Assembly (NCBI GenBank): GCA_027067895.1
Contig: JAMOUY010000350.1
Coordinates: 1 to 6,242, forward strand
Reading direction: 5' to 3'
Source: Acidobacteriota bacterium
GTDB lineage: Bacteria; Acidobacteriota; Holophagae; Thermotomaculales; Thermotomaculaceae
Length of the DNA: 6,242 nt
The translations under genes and the position numbers were made by a program. The notes below the pieces were generated by a model, which was not told the DNA's origin, searched no databases, and worked only from the letters and a program-made list of their open reading frames with translations. The first letter of the stretch is position 1, and every line of letters starts with the position of its first letter. Positions 6,239 through 6,242 of the stretch are shown in pieces.

Positions 6239-6242
6239 CGCC

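Noticed and set aside
1..6242. Promoters, terminators, RNA genes, CRISPR arrays, mobile elements
   Set aside because: The whole window is coding on the minus strand with gaps of at most 9 bp between genes. No repeat array, terminal inverted repeat or structured RNA was recognised by eye.

Overview
The window is one AT-rich, tightly packed operon segment read entirely on the minus strand (from position 6242 down to 1). It encodes the envelope part of a type II secretion system (T2SS), so the host is a diderm (Gram-negative-type) bacterium. Neither a phylum nor a genus can be fixed from the sequence. Nothing looks mobile or horizontally acquired, and the genes share an AT-rich composition with A/T-rich Lys and Ile codons.

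In transcription order the genes are: gspK (minor pseudopilin, GTG start 4 bp from the window edge); gspL (inner-membrane assembly platform, a PilM-like cytoplasmic domain joined to a PilN-like membrane and periplasmic part); gspM (PilO-like inner-membrane partner, best read from a TTG start); an exported GspC/PilP-like protein with an HR-type domain and a very basic C-terminal tail; gspD (outer-membrane secretin with a probable lipid anchor); and an exported TPR-type protein that overlaps the end of gspD by 56 bp and runs off the left edge. The TPR gene begins inside gspD, at position 808. It has a good ribosome binding site and a signal peptide, and it occupies all of the stretch 1-752.

Gene junctions are 13 bp and about 11 bp overlaps, an ATGA overlap, a 9 bp gap and a 56 bp overlap. 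No promoter, terminator, RNA gene, repeat array or intergenic space was seen. Transcription must start outside the window (beyond 6242) and end outside it (before 1).

From family knowledge, the genes cooperate as follows. GspK sits at the tip of the pseudopilus. GspL and GspM form the inner-membrane platform that couples the cytoplasmic ATPase to pseudopilus growth. The HR-domain protein should bridge the inner-membrane platform to the N-domains of the secretin, and GspD is the exit channel. The order L-M-(C/P-like)-D matches pilM-N-O-P-Q of type IV pili, with GspL standing for a PilM-PilN fusion. The most unusual items are the 122-residue tail of the HR protein (42 Lys/Arg, no Asp/Glu), the apparent replacement of a GspC-type membrane anchor by a signal peptide, the probable self-anchored lipoprotein secretin, and the TPR gene embedded in the 3' end of gspD.
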